Assembly (NCBI RefSeq): GCF_958979055.1 | Contig: NC_084895.1 | Span: 22,107,597-22,171,596, forward strand | Source of the DNA: Alnus glutinosa | Taxonomy: Eukaryota; Streptophyta; Magnoliopsida; Fagales; Betulaceae | Direction: 5' to 3' | DNA length: 64,000 nucleotides | Shown here: positions 22,096 through 31,950 of the stretch, piece by piece | Numbering within the stretch: position 1 is the first letter of the stretch | Layout of the letters: every line of letters begins with the position of its first letter | Made by a program: the position numbers and the translations under genes | The notes under the pieces: generated by a model | The model's database searches: none | The model's input: only the letters and a program-made list of their open reading frames with translations | Told to the model about the DNA's origin: nothing

Positions 22096-23004
22096 AAACT
22101 TCTCGGATCAGTCCTTGCCGAGAAGGAGCCTCTCGGATCAGTCCTAGCCGAGAGCAAGAACAACTTCTCGGATCAGTCCTTGCCGAGAAGGAGCCTCTCG
22201 GATCAGTCCTAGCCGAGAGCAAGAAAAACTTCTCGGATCGGTCCTTGCCGAGAAGGAGCCTCTCGGATCAGTCCTAGCCGAGAGCAAGAACAACTTCTCG
22301 GATCAGTCCTTGCCGAGAAGGAGCCTCTCGGATCAGTCCTAGCCGAGAGCAAGAACAACTTCTCGGATCAGTCCTTGCCGAGAAGGAGCCTCTCGGATCA
22401 GTCCTAGCCGAGAGCAAGAACAACTTCTCGGATCAGTCCTTGCCGAGAAGGAGCCTCTCGGATCAGTCCTAGCCGAGAGCAAGAACAACTTCTCGGATCA
22501 GTCCTTGCCGAGAAGGAGCCTCTCGGATCAGTCCTAGCCGAGAGCAAGAACAACTTCTCGGATCAGTCCTTGCCGAGAAGGAGCCTCTCGGATCAGTCCT
22601 AGCCGAGAGCAAGAACAACTTCTCGGATCAGTCCTTGCCGAGAAGGAGCCTCTCGGATCAGTCCTAGCCGAGAGCAAGAAAAACTTCTCGGATCAGTCCT
22701 TGCCGAGAAGGAGCCTCTCGGATCAGTCCTAGCCGAGAGCAAGAACAACTTCTCGGATCAGTCCTTGCCGAGAAGGAGCCTCTCGGATCAGTCCTAGCCG
22801 AGAGCAAGAACAACTTCTCGGATCAGTCCTTGCCGAGAAGGAGCCTCTCGGATCAGTCCTAGCCGAGAGCAAGAACAACTTCTCGGATCAGTCCTTGCCG
22901 AGAAGGAGCCTCTCGGATCAGTCCTAGCCGAGAGCAAGAACAACTTCTCGGATCAGTCCTTGCCGAGAAGGAGCCTCTCGGATCAGTCCTAGCCGAGAGC
23001 AAGA
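22096..23004. repeat. 65-bp tandem array of paired hairpins, 14 copies
   Basis: Each unit has two short inverted repeats: CTTCTCGG...CCGAGAAG and CTCTCGG...CCGAGAG, each around ATCAGTCCT(T/A)G. Copies step at exactly 65 bp from 22101 to 22946 and are nearly identical. 65 is not a multiple of three, so the array is not a coding repeat. It lies between gag and the 3' LTR. Confidence 0.95.
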
Positions 23005-23226
23005 AGAAACTTCTCGGGGGGTCGGATTTAACCCTCGGGTTTTGCAGGTTTTTCAAGATACAGGGAGAAAACCCTAAGGAAAAACAAGAAGGTAATTGGG
23101 GGGTAAGATTTAACCCTCGGGTTTTGCAGGTTAGCAGGTTTTCAGAAGGAGACAAAGATCGGGTTTCCTTAGACATGGAATTCCCATTATTCAAGCAAGC
23201 TTCGGATAAGGGAATTGGGGGGTAAC
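23005..23226 (+). repeat. Duplicated block before the purine tract of the gag-only element
   Basis: GATTTAACCCTCGGGTTTTG occurs twice (about 23025 and 23107), each after a run of G. TTTTGCAG in these and at 22083 resembles the end of the LTR, suggesting partial LTR-like duplications. Confidence 0.6.
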
Positions 23227-23742
23227 TGTTGGGGATAAATCCCACTCAACCCGATCCAAAGAGAAGATTCAAAAGTCAAATAGGTCCAAACAGATAAGAA
23301 TAATGATCATATCAGAGGTCTAAGAAGATATCAGATCAGAAGTCTAAGAAGATGTCAGATCAGAAGTCTAAGAAGATATCAGATTGGAAGTCGTCTAAGA
23401 AGATATCAGATTGGAAGTCTAAGAAGGTATCCAATTAGAAGTCTAGTAAAGGATTGAAGTCCAATTAGAACTCGGACAGCAGTTCTAAATCAACAAGGAG
23501 CAGGAGTCCTAATCCAGGTTTGACTCCACCTCTATGCCTATAAATAGGCCCATACCCCAGGTATAAACTGAGTCTCAATTTTTATGCATAGAGCATTATT
23601 TCTCTCACAGAAGCTAACTTAGGCATCGGAGCGGGACCCCCGGAAGGGTCCCTAGGTTTTGTTGTTTTGCAGAGTTATTAAGAAGCGTGAAGAACATCAA
23701 AGGAACGTGTAGATTCACACCATACCGGAAACTGTACCAACA
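23227..23742 (+). repeat. 3' LTR of the gag-only element
   Basis: 516 bp; 75 bp longer than the 5' LTR because the AGTCTAAGAAGATATCAGA unit is repeated about three more times near 23320-23420. Otherwise no differences were noticed. Confidence 0.93.
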
Positions 23743-24250
23743 TAAATAATAATAAAAAAAATTGACAGGAATATGCATATTTAAAATGATATGCGGAATC
23801 AACAATTTAAAACAAACTTCAAATTTAAACCGATGCAACGACCACGTTATTATTTGCAGGTAATGCGACGACGATTAGTCCGTTGTCGCCTCATGGACGA
23901 CAGTATTCTCCATCACCGCTGGGTCAGCACTCTCTCGTTGGGATACCCTCGCCTGCTACATTGTCCCTTGCACATTAGTCGCCTGTTGGCGAGTCAACGC
24001 CTGGTATGAGAATTCGTGATCCCCAAGAACGACGACATGAAGATTTGTAGAGTTTTTGTAGTTCTGTTTTGTTAATAACAATAACATTTATTAGTAGCTA
24101 ATTTATTGTTGTTTTGGTTCAGAATTATTGCAATATTGTTTGAATTTGTGTTTATGGTAAATTTCAAATGTTGTCCTAATATTTTGGTGATATTTTGAAA
24201 GAAAAAAAAATGTATTTAATCAAATATTAAAAAAAAAAAAAACAAAAATT
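23743..24250 (+). other. CACTA interior with a possible last exon
   Basis: After TATTTGCAG at 23853-23861 a GC-richer, codon-like stretch reads NATTISPLSPHGRQYSPS and ends ERRHEDL-stop near 24049, with one internal stop. Ser/Pro-rich tails like this are common in proteins of CACTA elements, but I cannot assign a domain. AT-rich sequence follows. Confidence 0.4.
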
Positions 24251-24254
24251 GGGC

Positions 24255-24638
24255 AAATTTAGCCATGTGGCTAATGTTAACCACATGGAAATGGCCACGT
24301 GCTCGTGGGCCACGTGGCCGACTGTGGCGAGGTGGTCCAAATCCATGTGGCCGACTGTGGCCACGTGGATGAGAATCTACGAGCGACTGGGCCATGTGGA
24401 TTCGCGCCATGTCGCTGACACGTTAGCGACGTGGTTAATCCACGTGGCCCACGTGCCGCGACGTGGCCAGTAAGCTACTTGGCCCAGTGGCAATGTTGCG
24501 AAATGTACATTTCGTAACACCCATATCTGCCACGTTGTGCCCACGTCGCCACTAACACGTGGTGACCTGTTAGCCATGAGGATGACCCACATCCACGTGG
24601 CTAACTGCAAGTGGCCAAGAACAGTTTTTTTTGTAGTG
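24255..24638. repeat. 3' subterminal repeats of the CACTA element (G-box cluster)
   Basis: Seven CACGTG hexamers plus many one-base variants (CATGTGG, GACGTGG) in both orientations, mirroring the 5' end. Confidence 0.85.
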
Positions 24639-24729
24639 ATGCATATGGGTCCCATATATATGGGTTTCATATACATGGGTCCCACACCTAATATATCTTG
24701 ATGTAGAAATAATACATCCCTAAGATTTA

Positions 24730-25069
24730 TGCCACTTGAACAATAAGCGACATTAAATTTAATGTTGTTTATTGTGCAAACGGCATCAATTTATGTCGTT
24801 TTTATATTAAACAACACCAATTTTGTAAGTTGTGCCGCTTGTAAATAAAAGGCATAAATTTATGCCGCTTGAACAATAAGCAGCGTAAAAACTATGGTTT
24901 AGTAAAAGAGAAGCATACTCACATAGCTAGGCAAAGCTGGGTACCACTTGGAGACGATTTGATTTTTTCTCTCCTTCTCACAATGCACAGCTAAGGTTAA
25001 GGTTTTGAGACCTCTAAACCTTCTCCCCAATGACTGGTTAAAAGATTAAGAGTGTGGGCTCTCAAGTTG
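24730..25069. repeat. AT-rich host repeat, part 3 of 3, then unassigned flank
   Basis: To about 24890 the array of 7985-8128 continues (ATTTATGCCGCTTGAACAAT, AAGCGACATTAAATTTAATG). From there to 25069 I recognise no gene; the second Cassandra follows. Confidence 0.65.
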
Positions 25070-25658
25070 TGTAACGACCCACTCCCAAAAACATAATATT
25101 GTTCGCTTTTGACTCTCTCGAATCAAACTTCATAGGAGACCACCCATCCCAGTACTACTCTCGTAAAAACACACTTAACTGCAGAATTCTGTTAAATTCT
25201 TGGCTATCATGGCTTTAAAACATATTGTGTCATGAAGGATGCATTTATACATATAAGCACATACAATTCACAAGCGATGTGGGACGTCACAATTACCCCC
25301 TCTTAGGACCCAACGTCCCCGCTAGCGATCCTTATAAGATCGCCCCATTTTTGGCATCCCAACAAGTGCCCGCTAGCGACTCTCATGGGCATGTGCACGC
25401 TCCCCCCATCTCAGGCTGGACAATAGCTCTGATACCATTTGTAACGACCCACCCCAATGACACAATATTGTCCATTTTTTACTCCCCCAAACTAGACTTC
25501 TCAGAAGATCACCCATCTCGATATTACTCTTGCAGAACTGTAGAGTTCTGATAGGTTCATGGTCATTAAGGTTTTAAAACGCATTATGCCATGAAGGATG
25601 CATTTATACATATAAGCACATCACCATTCTTAAGCGATGTGCGATGTGGAACGTCACA
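25070..25658 (-). mobile_element. Second Cassandra TRIM, reverse orientation
   Basis: LTRs at 25070-25291 and 25440-25658 on the minus strand; complement begins TGTGACGTCCCAC and ends GTCGTTACA. The primer site complement GCTCTGATACCA lies at 25425-25436. Each LTR holds a 5S-derived segment (25130-25190 and 25485-25550). Flanks are AGTTG and AGTTA, a duplication with one change. It is more diverged from the first copy than that copy's LTRs are from each other. Confidence 0.92.
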
Positions 25659-26611
25659 AGTTATGTGCATCCAATGCTTACACAAGCTCGCTATTTATAG
25701 GTACATGTAACCTAATGAAAGTAGGATTAGGAAAAATCCTAGCCCCCACTTAGTATACACGTCCACTAGGGTTAGTCTGCTTGTATCTTTAGGTCAAACC
25801 TGATTTGAGTAATAATCAGCTTAAGGAAGACCTAGATCGAGAGAGAAAAAATAAAAAATAAAATAAAAAACCTCAAATAGGCTTAGGACACTTGTCATAG
25901 GTCACTATTAATTAAAATTAATTACGCTAAATAATTATTATTGCACTCTAGTATTTATTTTTTATTATTTAAATACTCTCAATGACTTCTTATATTTCGC
26001 ATTTGACCTCTCCATGAAATAATTTGTAGTCGAATTAAAATCATAAAATAACTGTAACTTTAATTTACTATCTCTTTATCATTGAACACATAAGTTGTAA
26101 AATCTCATTTCACATTGTACATATAGTTTTAGTAACTCTTACTAAAACACTCAAGCCCAAATTGAGAATAATCAAAATTAAAGGATTATAAATTCTATCA
26201 TGATGACTTATATAATGAGCGAGTCATTGTGGTAGTTATGTTCAATAATTTTATGAATGTTATATATATTTTGATAGTTTGGTAGCTACTCTGGTTTAAA
26301 TTCTAGGTAATTATTTTATGTGAGTGTTTTCTAACATATATATATATAAAAGAAACATAATATAATAATTATTTTTTTAAGAAAAAAAAAAAAAAGACCA
26401 GATTTAAACTTGAAGCCTTATATCGATCTTAAAATATCTTGAACCGGCGCTGGTTTTTGAGTCGCTGGTGAGTGGTGGCTGTCCTCGTCCCGGATTTGTC
26501 AAATGGATGGATGATGATGTTGGGTTTGTGATGTCATGGGATGAGAGTGCTCTTGCGTCATCAATGGCCGCGGCATGATATTTATGAAACATGGAGCGAC
26601 TAGTACTTGGA

Positions 26612-26646
<35 letters not shown>

Positions 26647-27263
26647 ATGGAAAGAGAAAAAATAAAGCTAGGAACATAGGAAGAGAGAAAAACAATCAGA
26701 TAAAAGAAAGATGATGAGAATTGAGTTAGAATGAATTATGGTTACGGTTTAATTTATTACATGATAAATATAGAAGTTTACACTTGATTAACATAATTAA
26801 CATTTTAACTACTCACTGTTGATGAGATTATAGAATGATTAACATAATTAACATTTTAACTACTCACTGTTGATGAGATTATAGAATGAGTATTTAAAAT
26901 AGTGAAAGCAATTCTTCAATATTTTGCAATAACAGGCTGATATAGCAGTAACATTAAGCTAATCACCTTTATAGTGCATATATGCATTATGCATATGACT
27001 AGAGAAATGACAGAGAGCACTATAATTGTCATTTGCCAAGGACCAAGGTGGGGCAACTTTCAAAAGGAAACAAGTAAATAAAATAAAAATGAAAAACGAG
27101 CATCCAATAAATAAAAACCTAACATAATATTCTAAAAAAAATTAACAGTAATTTCACGTGTGCACTTATAATATAACTTTAAAGTGAAATATGATAGTAT
27201 TTGTTGGCATAACTCTAAAAAAAAAACATGTTAAAAAAACAAAAACAGAGGTGATCAGAAAGA
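25659..27263. other. AT-rich intergenic stretch
   Basis: No gene supported. It contains a TA microsatellite near 26614-26638 and a 51-bp direct duplication at 26786-26887. A short GC-richer patch at 26440-26580 has open frames but no recognised family. Confidence 0.6.
26786..26887. repeat. 51-bp perfect tandem duplication
   Basis: Two adjacent copies starting GATTAACATAATTAACATTT, at 26786-26836 and 26837-26887, with no differences seen, so the duplication is recent. Confidence 0.9.
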
Positions 27264-27820
27264 GGATCTAGCTTCAGTGCTATAATTTAAACTACAACAA
27301 ATCTGCTGTAGAAAAAATATACGGTCCAGATGTAACCGGATCTTTTAAGACGTTTCTTAGTTTTCGTTTTTTTACGCCGTTTAAGAAGTTACAGACGTCT
27401 CTTTTCTCTCTTTTTGAAGTACATATCTCTCCATCCTCGATCCGTTCCCTCAGACACGAAATTAAAATAACCAATTTATAGGAAAGCTTCTTCATCAAAT
27501 CAACAATCTTTTTTCGTTTGAGAATTCTGAACATGAGCTCCAATGGCGTAGAAGGTGGGCTACCCAAATATAAGCCAATTGACCCAACTCCAAATCCTCG
27601 ACTTGATTCCAGAAACAAGATACAGGTTCCAGAAGAGTTTAGCTACTTGACGAGGCTCCAAATTAAAAAGATGTGTGTTTCCTCCTTAAACGGCGTTAAA
27701 AAGAAAACTAAATACGCATATTATTTCGACGACGTTTGGTCAAAAAACATATCGTTTGAGTTAAAACGAAGTTATTATATCTTGACTGTATATTTTTTCT
27801 ACAGCACTGAAGTCAAATCC
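27264..27820. mobile_element. Long-TIR Mutator-type element, family member b
   Basis: Left end GGATCTAGCTTCAGTGCTAT and right end complement GGATTTGACTTCAGTGCTGT, both followed by GTAGAAAAAATATAC. Flanks share AGAAAGA, a degenerate duplication. Non-coding by appearance; the short frames inside match nothing recognised. Confidence 0.75.
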
Positions 27821-29135
27821 GAGAAAGAAAATAAAGGAACGAAATACGAGGAGTTGGGAATTATTGGGCTTCTTTTTCAGCATATTTTGTCATTTTGCAA
27901 TCATTTCTAATTTTTTCAATAATGTGGCAGTTCAAGATAATCAGTTTGCAGTGGTTTACACCTGCATGAAAAAGATAGTTGTCCATGGTAATTATTGTTC
28001 AATAAGATATGATAGGTTTATAATTTTTATCAAATTTTAACAATCTTTTTTAAAAAAAAAAAAAAAAAAATTAATCATTAGATATGTAGAATTTACATAT
28101 AAAAAACAAATTTAATAATTAATTTTAAAAAAATTAAACAAAAATTATAAAAAATTATAAACATATCATATCTTTAGCTCGAAAGCCTACCGGCTATTGA
28201 AGTTGCCAATCATCTAGTATCACAATGCTTACACGGTAGGTTTAGTTGCTTCTCAAAAGGTGTTGATGGGTTGATGGGTTAATGGATTTATCATTAGTCA
28301 TGGTAGTTTAGTGGCCGACTTCAAGTAAAATTTCAAAATAGTTGAGTATGTATTAATTAAGACGAGAGTTCGACTTTTAAAACAAAAAATTTTAATCTTA
28401 TTAGTATTAGCCGTTTTAGGTTAGTAGTTCACATTGATGGCCTAATAGGGCTGGATGGAGCTATGGCTCAGTCGAATTTGAGCGAGCACTTGCGATTCTC
28501 ACCGTATAGGCCCCTCATGTGCATCTCCCATCAGGAAGGTGTTATTATAGCCACACTCAGCTAGAATACTTATAGTTAGTTTCTCTCACATGTTTTTTCT
28601 TTTTCTATATATATATATTTTAAAATAAAAAGAGGTATTGATGGATTTAAGTAATAAGATTCAATTAAGAATCCATGGAAGGTACTCACGGTATTTGGTG
28701 TGCATGTGTTTGCGCCATTGAAATTCTTGCATGCTTTGCAATTAATGGGAATGGCCTTCAAAATCAATCGAATACCCATATTCACTTTTAACTCATAACT
28801 TGCACATGTATGTATGTTACAGTATGTATGTATGGAAAAAGCGTTGGCACAACCAAAAGGTGCATTTGGTCTAGACAATTTTGAAAATGAACACCTTCGT
28901 ATATAACAAATATAACTTGATTTTGAACTTTGATTTCACGCAGACTCCCAAAAAAAAAAATCCAAAAGAAAATCGTTGAGGTGAATTAAAATTGTGGATA
29001 TATAGCAAAGATTGCAAAGAACAGTAAGAGCAAATTTAGGCTTGCTTAATTTATGTTAATTAAATAGAATTTTACTGACCAACAAATAAGTTTGATAGAG
29101 TTTCACTACAGAACGGAAGAGAAAAAAAAGTCAAC

Positions 29136-29175
<40 letters not shown>

Positions 29176-29478
29176 GAAAACTTTAATAAAAATACTTTAT
29201 TCATAACAACCATTATATTACATCATCTTATATATAAGGCCACCAACGTTTTAAACAACCTGCACGGTACAAGAAATCTTAAATAACATAAACAACGTTG
29301 GACTTAAAGGATGGGAGATAGACCACGTTCCCTTATTCACTGTTGGTAGTACGTAGAAGTTAGAACTGTACATACATAAACACCTAGAAAAACCAGCAAA
29401 CACGGAAGAAAGGAGACGACAAATTAGAGACTGGTTTACATATATCGATCTCTCTCAGTTTCACCTTCCATCAACGAT
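27821..29478. other. AT-rich intergenic stretch
   Basis: Poly(A) runs at 28052-28071 and 29139-29172; no gene recognised. A minus-strand frame around 28576-28878 contains a cysteine-bearing patch and a GTGAGT-like donor but matches no family I know. Confidence 0.5.
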
Positions 29479-30192
29479 CTACACTTCGTCGGTTTCCTCA
29501 TGTTTAAAGCGACCTTTAGTACAGAACATCCGTGACAGCAAACAGATAACCGGCCGTATGATGATCGGCAGAGCGGCAACAAGAGCGATGAGACGAAAAT
29601 TCGCATTTTCGTAAGGTGTAATGGCAAAAATGGCGGCTGCATAAGTCCCAGACATTGAGAAAGTGGCCACCAATACTTCTAAGAAGAATGGGTACCCAAA
29701 AGTGAGAGATAGTAAGAGGTAGATTGAGGAGGAAAAGGCGAGGGTGTTACAAGTCAAGAAAAAATAAAAGGGTACCCTCTGAGAAGAGTATATAGCCTGT
29801 CCCGCCACGTGAGAAATGTTTTTAGCCTCTCGCGCCACCTGAGAAGAGTCTATAGGCGCCTGTACCGGCGGTGCCGCCACGTCAGAAGAGTTCTTATAAG
29901 TAGTTTCTTGCCAAACTCCGCCGGGAGGATTGACTCCAGCTTGAAAGGTGACTGCAGCAACCAAAGCAACCGCCACCAACATAACGTTTCGGATATCATT
30001 CGAAAGCTTCTCGTGTTGAAAACAAGGCAGGTAGGTTGGGAGAATAAAGTCTCGAAGGAATTTGGTCAATTTCCTACGCTTAGTACCAGAGTTTTGATCA
30101 GCTGAATTGAACATTTCCCACAAAGTTTTGAGCAGAGAATGAGAAAGTCTCTTAGTTGTGATTAGAGACCTCTCGTACGTAGCAACAGCCAT
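29479..30192 (-). CDS. PGG-domain membrane protein (ankyrin-repeat ACD6/ITN1 group, without ankyrin repeats)
   Basis: Single-exon frame of 237 residues starting at the ATG at 30190-30192. The PGG domain is clear: DIRNVMLVAVALVAAVTFQA followed by GVNPPGG (residues 66-92). Four hydrophobic segments lie near residues 69-87, 143-165, 168-191 and 199-221. A basic stretch (GTKRRKLTKFLRD) precedes the first, and the tail KGRFKHEETDEV is charged. Family members usually carry N-terminal ankyrin repeats and are plasma-membrane proteins linked to defence and stress responses; this one has only the membrane half. It could be a short paralogue, a real PGG-only protein, or the last exon of a gene whose ankyrin exons were lost. 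No such exons are visible upstream to 31000. Confidence 0.85.
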   Translation of the reverse strand: MAVATYERSLITTKRLSHSLLKTLWEMFNSADQNSGTKRRKLTKFLRDFILPTYLPCFQHEKLSNDIRNVMLVAVALVAAVTFQAGVNPPGGVWQETTYKNSSDVAAPPVQAPIDSSQVAREAKNISHVAGQAIYSSQRVPFYFFLTCNTLAFSSSIYLLLSLTFGYPFFLEVLVATFSMSGTYAAAIFAITPYENANFRLIALVAALPIIIRPVICLLSRMFCTKGRFKHEETDEV

Positions 30193-30681
30193 ACATATAG
30201 ACCTCGAAAAGATTCGAGATGACTTTTACGTCAACTTAATTAAGTTTTTTTTTTTTTTTTTTTGGTAATAAGGTTCTTAGAGTCCCGGACTTTATGATTG
30301 TAATTTTAAAAACTGTGATTTTAAAGTAGTTAAGCATTTGACAAAATCGTAATTTAGTATTTAAAATTGTATATTTTTTCAAAAAAAAATACTCGCTTGC
30401 TTGCGATTTGAAAAATTAAATTTTCTGCGTTTTCAAATCGTCATTTTTTTTAAAATGCAATTTCAAACTCATTTTTTGTCATTTGGCTTAAAATCGCTTT
30501 TTTTATCTACGATATCACAATACCAAATGCACCATAAAACAAACTAAAATCAACTGGTACTCACTACTAAAACAGCAGCTTAACTCAGCCAAAGCTAACT
30601 CTCAACTTAATTAAAATAGATCTATTTGATGATCTAGCTAGCTAGATATATAGTAGCATTAAACAGAAAGATATATATATT
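30193..30681. mobile_element. Degenerate Harbinger-type MITE upstream of the PGG gene
   Basis: From about 30275 to 30536 the text (ATTTTAAAAACTGTGATTTT, TTTCTGCGTTTTCAAATCG, ACAATACCAAATGCACC) follows the MITEs at 55385 and 56399 in the same order with many changes. The poly(T) run at 30246-30262 lies between it and the gene. Confidence 0.6.
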
Positions 30682-31573
30682 AAGGTTAAATACCTTATTG
30701 ATACATAGGTGGTACATATATAAGTTAGAGGTAAAAATCATTTGGTACTTTTGTTAGATTTTTCATCTTAAAATTAACGGCCTGCCCGTGTCAACCGCTG
30801 ATTTTGACACGTGACACTATATAAAAAATTAAAAACTTAAAAATAAAAATCTTTAAAAAATTATATAAAAATAATATAATAATATAATTTCAAAAAAAAA
30901 AAAAAAAAAAAAAAAAAAAGTGGAGTGGCCGACCACCCCCATTTTGGCATAGGGGGTGGCTTCGGCTGGTTTGGGAGGTGGTTCGGCCACCCCATGGCCA
31001 AAAAAAAAAATTATGGGTTTTGGCCCTTGGGGGTGACTGAACCACCCCCTTGACCAAAATGGGGGTGGCTGGCAACCCCCATGGTGGCCAGCCACCCCTC
31101 TTCTTTTTTCTCCTTTTTTCAATTTATTTTTTTAAAAATTATATTATTATATTATTTTTTTTATAATTTTTTAAAGATTTTTATTTTTATGTTTTTAATT
31201 TTTTTTATATAGTGTCACGTGTCAACCTCAGCAATTAACACGTGGCAGACCGTTAATTTTAGGACGAAAAATCTAATAGAAGTACTAAATGAGTTTTTAC
31301 TCCTAGCTCAAGTACCACCGAGTAATTCTAAATGTCATAGGCATTTCTTTCTGGTGTCCCTTTAAAAATGATGTGGCTTTTAAAATTACTATATGATCAA
31401 AATTCAATTTTGATCAATCACAAACCCAACGGTAATTTTAAAAGCCACATCTTTTTAGAGGGACATAGATATAACATCTAGCATTATTCAGTACCACCTA
31501 TGATAAAAATGAAAAATCAAATACTAAATTTAAAAACGTTTAAAACTCAAGTACCAATGGGGTATTTAACCTT
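30682..31573. mobile_element. Long-TIR element with central GGGGTGG palindromes
   Basis: Left end AAGGTTAAATACCTTATTGA and right end complement AAGGTTAAATACCCCATTGG; the arms also share CACGTGNCA words and a poly(T)/poly(A) core. The centre has inverted GGTGGCCGACCACCCC-like blocks as in 8129-9922. No transposase. A clear target duplication was not found. Confidence 0.65.
31320..31488. mobile_element. MITE with perfect 9-bp target duplication
   Basis: Same family as 9194-9375. Ends GAGTAATTCTAAATGT and complement GAATAATGCTAGATGT. AGTACCACC flanks both sides (31311-31319 and 31489-31497), placing the family with Mutator-type MITEs. It sits inside the right arm of the larger element. Confidence 0.9.
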
Positions 31574-31950
31574 ATAAATTAACACTACAAGATTTGTAAA
31601 GTCTTTAAGGTCTGTTTGAGTTTGTAATTTCAAAATGTGCAATTTTAAATTATTTTATTTGATACAACTGATATAATTTATTTCTTATTTAGATGTCAAA
31701 TTTTAATTTTTTTTCTTGGACTTAAAATTGATTCTCTGTTTTATTTTGCTAATTAAAGAATCTAAACAAATAATCAGGAAGAAAAAAAAAATGGAAAAAG
31801 AAAAAGGAAAAACAAAAATACCATTGCATCAATAATCAACATAACATGTATAAAAAAGAAATAATCAACGTCATTGAATGAGACTCGGCTTTTCCTTCCG
31901 GTCAATCACATGCCTAAGGAAATTTGAATATTCGAACAATAAACATATAA

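Larger units (their letters stand above)
19893..23742 (+). mobile_element. Gypsy-type LTR element with gag only (TR-GAG type), young
   Basis: LTRs 19893-20333 and 23227-23742 start TGTTGGGG and end GTACCAACA, with perfect 5-bp duplication TAAAT on both sides. TTGGCGCCGTCTGTGGGA next to the 5' LTR is the primer site usual in the Tat-like gypsy lineage, and GGGAATTGGGGGG precedes the 3' LTR. Only gag is encoded; protease, reverse transcriptase, RNase H and integrase are absent, and a 65-bp repeat array takes their place. Apart from extra ~24-bp units in the 3' LTR the two LTRs look identical, so insertion was recent. Movement would need pol proteins from a relative. Confidence 0.93.
10104..24638 (+). 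mobile_element. CACTA (En/Spm) element, non-autonomous, with nested insertions
   Basis: Ends are CACTACAAAAAATCATG at 10104 and the complement of CACTACAAAAAAAACTG finishing at 24638, with perfect 3-bp duplication ATG on both sides. Both ends carry clusters of CACGTG words, the subterminal repeats expected of the family. Removing the hAT (10737-14161), Cassandra (15199-15741), Mutator-type element (18133-19194) and gag-only retroelement (19893-23742) leaves about 5.65 kb. No recognisable CACTA transposase domain remains. A possible leader lies at 17400-17660 and a possible last exon at 23855-24045, both on the plus strand. AGO4-derived fragments lie on the minus strand. Confidence 0.92.
10031..24720. 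mobile_element. Small MITE split by the CACTA element
   Basis: Left end GGGAAATGATTTTTCTACAT (from 10031) and right end complement GGGATGTATTATTTCTACAT (to 24720) are inverted repeats. The 9-bp duplication TAAGATTTA is perfect (10022-10030 and 24721-24729), which points to a Mutator-type MITE. Its own length is only about 155 bp; the rest of the span is the CACTA insertion. Confidence 0.85.

Noticed and set aside
22096..23004. CRISPR array
   Set aside because: Direct repeats are contiguous 65-bp units with no unique spacers, and the window is plant nuclear DNA.
26404..26643. Possible small secreted or captured gene fragment in a GC-richer patch
   Set aside because: Open frames on both strands, no recognised motif, and part of the frame is the adjacent TA repeat.
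28576..28878. 100-codon minus-strand frame with a cysteine patch and a possible donor site
   Set aside because: No family match from memory and no partner exon found; kept only as a note in the intergenic entry.
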